A stretch of 64,000 nucleotides of DNA from Halichondria panicea. Its lineage: Eukaryota > Porifera > Demospongiae > Suberitida > Halichondriidae. Below the pieces are notes generated by a model. The model ran no database searches. It was not told the origin of the DNA and saw only the letters and a list, made by a program, of their open reading frames with translations. Positions within the stretch are counted from its first letter, which is position 1. The number at the start of each line of letters is the position of its first letter. Positions 58,736 to 64,000 of this stretch are shown here, in pieces. The stretch covers positions 7,989,273 to 8,053,272 of the forward strand of contig NC_087378.1 in NCBI RefSeq assembly GCF_963675165.1, given 5' to 3'. A program made the translations under genes and the position numbers.

Positions 58736-59637
58736 TTATGCAGTAATTTTGCATTGTGGTAGTTGAATATTAAGTTCGTTCAGTTTGTGGTCTCTGTCCC
58801 GTATTCCAGGGGTGTCGGTTAAGTCCAACTTTTGTAGAGATCTGCAAAGGGAATTACTTGAATGAACGCTGGGAGAAAAAATAGCACTGGGCCTATAATA
58901 ATTATATAGCCAGAACAAAGACAGCTCTTACATCTTCTTCCTCCACTTGACAAGTGGAGCGTTGAAATCATGAATTGGTAACTAGCAGGAGTACATTAAG
59001 ATTGTACTTAATGTACAGTCCTGATATATATACTATAGTGATAAGTTCATCATTTGAAGGTTACATGCATGTGTTCAACCCCGGTTTAACTTGATTATAC
59101 CCGAGTATGGAGAGGTATGCCAGAGCCTTGTGAGTGATACCAGGACAATGGCTGAGATCAAGCTCTCTCAGTGTGTCCTCTACCTGACTAAGGTGGACCA
59201 GCCCATCATCATACAAGTACTTGCATCTGCTCAACTTTAGAACTCTCAGACATGCCAATCCCTCTGTTGAGATCAGTAAAAATTAGTTAGTTAGGATATT
59301 GTGCATAATTATATACCACAGTTATATAGTAATTATGTGGTAGATCTACCTACAAGTAATCTTAACATACTGCTAGAAACAGGGACTGACTGAATGAACC
59401 TATACCAAGATGTTCGAGGCCATTCGAAGTGATGGACATCCCTGAGCCGTCAATCTGCTCCAGTTTGACCCCTCCTGAGGGTAGTCTGTTGTAGTCTGTA
59501 TTCCAGTACTCCATGTCAGTAAACTTGACGGAGCCTCCCAGTCTCAGTACCCACTCAGCAGCTGCCCTGTCCGGACCCACCGCAGCCACTCGACTGTGGT
59601 CCACTCTGTACAGCAGGGATACATGTGCATATCGCAT
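58736..59637 (-). CDS. DMAC2L: Distal membrane-arm assembly/ATP synthase factor B-like (LRR mitochondrial protein)
   Basis: Exons on the minus strand 59637-59406, 59263-59101, 58841-58736; closes at 166 residues. Collinear with vertebrate ATP5S/DMAC2L: VDHSRVAAVGPDRAAAEWVLRLGG, WNTDYNRLPSG, NGLEHLEGLACLRVLKLSRC, DDGLVHLSQ, LRELDLSHCPGIT, then a final LQKLDLTDTPGI. These are RNI-type leucine-rich repeats. Family role: a mitochondrial matrix protein associated with ATP synthase or complex I assembly. The N-terminus is short and no mitochondrial leader is obvious; an acceptor (tgtacag) at 59606 leaves room for an upstream leader exon that I could not place. The donor of exon 2 (gtataa) is weak but fits phase. 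Confidence 0.85.
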
Positions 59638-59941
59638 AGGGTCAACAGCCTTAAGTTATTTTTTGAGAGAATTATCATGATTTGTTATGCAAGCCCCACC
59701 TGTTGAATACAAAGTTGACCCAGCTCCAAAACTGTCTGACTTGTCCTGTCCTTCTGAGCAGCATTTTGGCACTGTAACCAAATATCTAACCACGCCCCCA
59801 ACTGGACTGCGGCCTGTATTTAGGGAATTTCCCTTTACAAGGTGCTTTCTTACAAGAAAATTTGAGAAAAATTCTGCATAATTTTTTTTAGTAAGTACAG
59901 CAGATCTACCGCGCGCTCTGAGTGTAGTGCTGATTGTAACT
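59638..59941. promoter_or_regulatory. Bidirectional promoter, DMAC2L / UBXN1
   Basis: About 300 bases between divergent ATGs. It includes ccacgccccc (59791-59800, a GC/CACCC-like box) and accgcgcgctc (59909-59919). It may also hold the missing leader exon of the minus-strand gene. Confidence 0.5.
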
Positions 59942-60007
59942 ATGTCTACAGCAAAGGCGTCCCTCATAGATATGGGGTTCCCTGAGAACAGAGCGTGAGT
60001 ATAGGCC

Positions 60008-60042
<35 letters not shown>

Positions 60043-60219
60043 CGATGCTTTACAGTATGACTTTACATTTGGACAGGGTGAATAATAATTGTGATGGGTC
60101 AGAAATTAAGATCATGCTGACAGGAAGTTCCTAGAAGGAACACCTGCGTAAAATTTATACATAATTATACAGTTATACAGAACAACAGCAATTAATTGTC
60201 ATGACACCACCCTTGCCAC

Positions 60220-60262
<43 letters not shown>

Positions 60263-62451
60263 GCGTGCACAGGGAGAAAGCTCTGGCTGTGACTGGAAAT
60301 CAAGGAGTACAGCTTGCTATGGATTGGTAAGGCTATTAAGTCTACCATGTGACATTAGTTTATTCCTATATAAACCGAGCTAATATTAATGATTGCTTTA
60401 TGTACGTATGTACTTATGTATTTAGATCTACAGAGCTAGTGCTACTAGTGCTACACGATATTTTATACATTCTACACAGGTTGTTTGCCCACCAAGATGA
60501 TGCTGATATTGATGCTCCCCTCCCAGAGAGCTCCTCTGGCCAGACCCTCGGGGAGAGTGGAGCAGTTGAGGGAGGACAGGCCGAACAAGCCACTCAAACA
60601 GCTGCTCCGAAATCAATCAAGTGTGAAGAGTACGTTTTGATGCTCCAATATTCTAGAAAGAATGTCTCACTGTTTATTGCATATTCTGATATTCAGTTGT
60701 GGGAAGTTGTTCAAGAGTGAGCTAGATGTTCAGGTAAGTCTGTTTCTATTTCATGGCACAATTATTTTTTTAAGTGGCATGCCTCCCCTTTGAAATGTAC
60801 CAGTCCAGTAACAGGTAGACTGTCCTCCATTTAGGATTACATGAACTCCTGGTACCCCTATACCCACGTACCCCCAGGATTGCATGAACTCTCAGCATAA
60901 TTACAATATGGGGTATAGACTGAGGAGTGGGCATTGGGTTAGCTCTCTTCATCGATAGCTAGAAGACTCGGTTACTGCCTTTGTTTATGTTGGTACAGGC
61001 CCATGCTGCAAGAACCCAGCACAGCAACTTCTCTGAGAGCACAGATGAGATTAAGCCACTCACGGCAGAGGAAAAACTGAAACAGCTAGCCAGGTATATA
61101 CTTGTCTGTTTGTAATTAGGATGGCTGGTATGGATCACCCTATCTAATGAGGCGGTATCACTAAGTTGTTGAAACTCTCGTTCCTTTGTATGCAGATTAG
61201 AAGAGAAAAGAAAGCAAAAGAAACTAGAACGTGAGGAACAGGAGAAAAAGGTGGGTAAAAGTTTTAGTGCCCAAAACTGTTGACTATTTTTCGTTCAGGA
61301 AGCAGTTAGCAAGGAAAAAATCCGCAGAAAAACAGGCCAAGAGTTATCTGACATCAAGCAGAAGTAAGTAGTGTGAGGCATGCAGCTGTTTACTTACTTA
61401 CCTAACTTGTTTTTTTCCGGTAGGATTGAACTGCAAGAGGCCAAAAAGTTTGCTGCGGAAAAAAAACGGGAAAAGATGGAAGACAAACTTGCAAGGTCAG
61501 CATTATAATTCTAGAATGTGGCACCACGTTTACTGACACTCTGTATTCTGTGATTGCTTCGCCCTTGGCATTGGTTGCTGTAATTATACATCCTATCATT
61601 AACTAGTGATGACATCATATCACGTATGTGTGCAATGTTGCAGGCAGAGAGTGCGAGATCAGATAGCACTTGACAGAGCAGATAAAGAAGCAAGAGCTGC
61701 TGCAGAGAAAGCAGCCTCTTCCTCACCGACAAAGCTGCCAGCTCAGCAGTTAGCACAACCTCCCACAGTTAGTACACCTTCTGTCAAGAAGGAGTACACC
61801 ACATGTCGACTGCAGGTGACTTGCAGTGTTAAGATCATCCCATAATTATCCTATTCATGCTCTGTAAGAGTAAAAGCACTCACTTGCACAGCAAGAAGAG
61901 TTACTTCCACAATACTGAGTGTAGACTATTATATATTCAGATCTTAGGAGGTGTATTATTGTATTGTTTGGACACTTGTATATAAATACATTTATCGTAG
62001 GTATATAGCTAACGCTGTTGCTTTGGAGGGATACCTTATCCATAGCTCTGCACACTGCTGCATTCAAGCACCTTCATACTGAGAGGCTTGTAATTATTAT
62101 TGTACTATAATTTATTAGAAATTTCTCTATTATCTATGATTGTGTAGGCATTTTTGTTCCCTTGTTTGGTTGTACAGATTCGTCTGACCGATGGTGGGAC
62201 TCTAGTGCACACGTTCAACGCCACTGACTCTCTGGTGGATGTGAACCAGTACATCCTCATGAACCAGAGTGGAGAGAACTCTCCCTACTCTCTCATGACC
62301 ACCTTCCCACGCAGAGTGTTCACTCATCATGACCACAACAAATCTCTCAATGAACTTGGTGAGTTGTATCAATATTGTTATGAGTTAATATTTTTCCTCT
62401 TCTGCAGGTTTGGTACCGTCAGCTGTTGTTGTTCAAACAAAAGGCACTTGA
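59942..62451 (+). CDS. UBXN1: UBX domain protein 1 (UBA, zinc finger, coiled coil, UBX)
   Basis: Eleven exons: 59942-59994, 60273-60326, 60480-60629, 60697-60733, 60999-61093, 61196-61250, 61299-61363, 61424-61495, 61644-61815, 62178-62358, 62408-62451; closes at 325 residues. Order of parts: UBA domain (SLIDMGFPENRAEKALAVTG, ubiquitin-binding MGF loop), linker, a C2H2-type finger KCEDCGKLFKSELDVQAHAARTQH over exons 3-5, a long Glu/Lys/Arg coiled coil (about 140-235), and a UBX domain with the TTFPRRVF loop that contacts p97/VCP. Family role: p97 adaptor that binds ubiquitinated clients. The finger is shared with non-vertebrate relatives. The acceptor of exon 2 follows a (CA)n tract. Head to head with DMAC2L. 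Confidence 0.95.
60008..60042. repeat. (AAT)n microsatellite
   Basis: About 11 units, in UBXN1 intron 1. Confidence 0.9.
60222..60260. repeat. (CA)n microsatellite at a UBXN1 3' splice site
   Basis: About 19 CA units, followed by tacgcgtgcacag and exon 2 at 60273. CA is on the sense strand. Confidence 0.95.
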
Positions 62452-62640
62452 ACACATTTTCTATGTATGGCACCAGTTATATTTATCTTTTGTTGAGATC
62501 TCTATAATCATTATTGCAGAAATGTTAGATTCGGAAATGATCGCTAAGAGAGGTGGGAGCCGCCCACGCATTTAATGGTTGTGTGTTTTGAAATATTTAA
62601 ATATTTATTCGCTATTAATAAGCCAGTCCAAGGAGAAGTC

Positions 62641-63966
62641 ATGGCGATGGAATTTGAAGTGGAGTCTGTCCCTGCTTCCCCGGCCCCCAGCATGGCTGCT
62701 CTTCGTTCTCGTGTGGAGCAACAGTCCACTCTGATAGCCATGCTCAAGCAGAGAGGAGACAACACACTATCAGAGGTACTTAGGGAGCGGGTCCAATAGT
62801 GAACTGTAGAGGCTGACTACCATGCATGCATGCCAGCTAAATTAATGTTGATACAGAAACATAACAACCATTGACCTAAGAGGGACATCATGGTATATAC
62901 CGTATGCTCTATAATATAGCTATATCAAATATAATAAAGTGTTTAGCTAGCTACAAATGACTACTACTACGTAGAATAGATCATGGCTATGCCATTTATA
63001 CATTTTACATTTTTAAATACGTGCATTGCTTTATATTATTATTATTATTATGTTCGCAGCTCACTGAATCTCAGACTAACTACAAGATGCTCTCTGTTAC
63101 AATGGAAGTCCTACAAGAGAGACTGTCACACGAGGAGACGCAGCGCAAACAATTGGAGCAGAGGTTTTCTATACTCGCTGATAATCACGAAGAAATGATC
63201 CGCATTAAAGACGAGTACAAGCGAGCAAATTCAGACCTGCAGGCCAAATATGGAGCACATCTGTCTAAGGAGTGTGAAAAGTGTATCAGTCTTGAGAACG
63301 AGTTGACAGAAACTAGAAAAGCCTTCTCTGAGAATGAGAAAATGTGTGCAACTTTGACAAGTGATAGCTCTAAATTTCAATCAACGATTTTACTACTTGA
63401 AAAGCAGTTGGAGGCTATAAAGAAAGCCACAGAAGAGCATAAAGAACATCTAACAGGGAGGATAAATGGTTCGTTTTGTACCCCCCCCTCCCCACCCACA
63501 AAGTGTCCTTTATCTGTTATCTAATTTTATGATGCCTCTATGAATATCTGCAGATTACGAAGAGCAAGTGTGTCGGCTGGAGTTATGCTGTAGGAACAAT
63601 GACGAACAAAATCAACAGCTCCAGGTTCATATCCAACATCTTGAAAAGGACAAAGAAAGCATCGCCCTAGAGTTAATGGTAAAGCAAATCCCTGTTGAAT
63701 ATTTTGTACTCGGCAATGTTATTTGTCTTGTACAGTCTCAGAAGACTCTATTGTTACGATGTGAGGAGAATCTCAAGAACTCTCTAGACAGAGAACAAAC
63801 AGCACAGGAAGCGTTCAGGTACACAAGAAAACGCCTCTAACCAATGGGCTTACGTTATCTGTGCACATGTAGGTTGCGTAGAGAAGAGGTGTCGAGAGAT
63901 GCGTGTGTCAAGCAACTGAGACAACAGCTATTGACTACAGAGGAAAAGTTATCAACAATTGAAAAT
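62641..63966 (+). CDS. CCDC89: Coiled-coil protein, CCDC89-like (3' end outside window)
   Basis: Exons 62641-62775, 63060-63468, 63554-63678, 63736-63818, 63873-63966, the last ending in a good donor (gtaagt), so the gene continues to the right. The start at 62641 has a better context than the in-frame ATG at 62575. The N-terminus MAALRSRVEQQSTLIAMLKQ and the block LEQRFSILADNHEEMIRIKDEYK match vertebrate CCDC89 ([35 protein letters not shown]). Nearly all the rest is Glu/Lys/Gln/Leu heptad sequence. Known function is sparse: CCDC89 binds a Hey-family repressor and is testis-enriched in mammals. It starts 190 bases after the UBXN1 stop codon. Confidence 0.8.
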
Positions 63967-64000
63967 GTAAGTAGCATTAAGCAAGCTCTGACTGATGTGT

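Noticed and set aside
59656-59967. 103-codon minus-strand ORF as the mitochondrial leader of the DMAC2L-like gene
   Set aside because: It has a donor-like site but in the wrong phase for the exon at 59605, and no convincing leader composition.

Overview
The window is nuclear DNA of an animal. Its genes are split into many short GT-AG exons, and their products are metazoan proteins (Integrator subunit 9, DIDO1/PHF3-type reader, IRS/DOK-type PTB adaptor, ERICH3, CCDC89, TRMT11, UBXN1). The AT-rich base composition, short introns, tightly packed genes and many small foldback repeats suggest a demosponge or a similarly early-branching animal. That assignment is inference; no rRNA or mitochondrial marker is present. 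I rebuilt gene models by hand from splice sites and reading-frame phase. Every complete multi-exon model closes in frame from ATG to stop, which is strong internal support.

Layout. 587-2926 (-): zinc-finger gene of ZNF512 type, running off the left edge. 4314-14065 (+): Rabex-5/RABGEF1-like Rab5 GEF. 14066-17451: intergenic, repeat-rich. 17487-21674 (+): PH+PTB adaptor of the IRS/DOK family. 22258-22948 (+): GNAT acetyltransferase. 23236-34045 (-): DIDO1-like PHD/TFIIS-M/SPOC protein, with a possible small membrane-protein gene on the other strand inside one intron (28790-29331). 34310-36252 (+): NUP42-like nucleoporin. 36393-40360 (-): ERICH3-like protein. 40551-43185 (+): TRMT11. 43293-48599 (-): INTS9. 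48792-49893 (+): TSR2. 50156-57038: a duplicated and partly wrecked cluster of GT92 glycosyltransferase genes (two intact, two fragments). 58318-58653 (-): remnant of a Cys-rich finger. 58736-59637 (-): DMAC2L/ATP5S-like. 59942-62451 (+): UBXN1. 62641 to the right edge (+): CCDC89-like coiled coil.

Gene order is strikingly regular. Five neighbouring pairs are head to head across about 0.2-0.3 kb (ZNF512/RABGEF1 if the 5' non-coding exon is counted, DIDO1/NUP42, ERICH3/TRMT11, INTS9/TSR2, DMAC2L/UBXN1). The pairs are joined tail to tail across 0.1-0.3 kb. No shared pathway unites them; most are housekeeping nuclear, RNA, endosome and ciliary genes.

The most distinctive signals are CA-repeat tracts placed, always CA on the sense strand, right at 3' splice sites of four different genes; one 10-base palindrome shared by two of the divergent promoters; several families of short foldback elements; and recent duplication and inversion in the GT92 cluster. 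I found no prokaryote-like defence system, CRISPR array, rRNA or tRNA gene.
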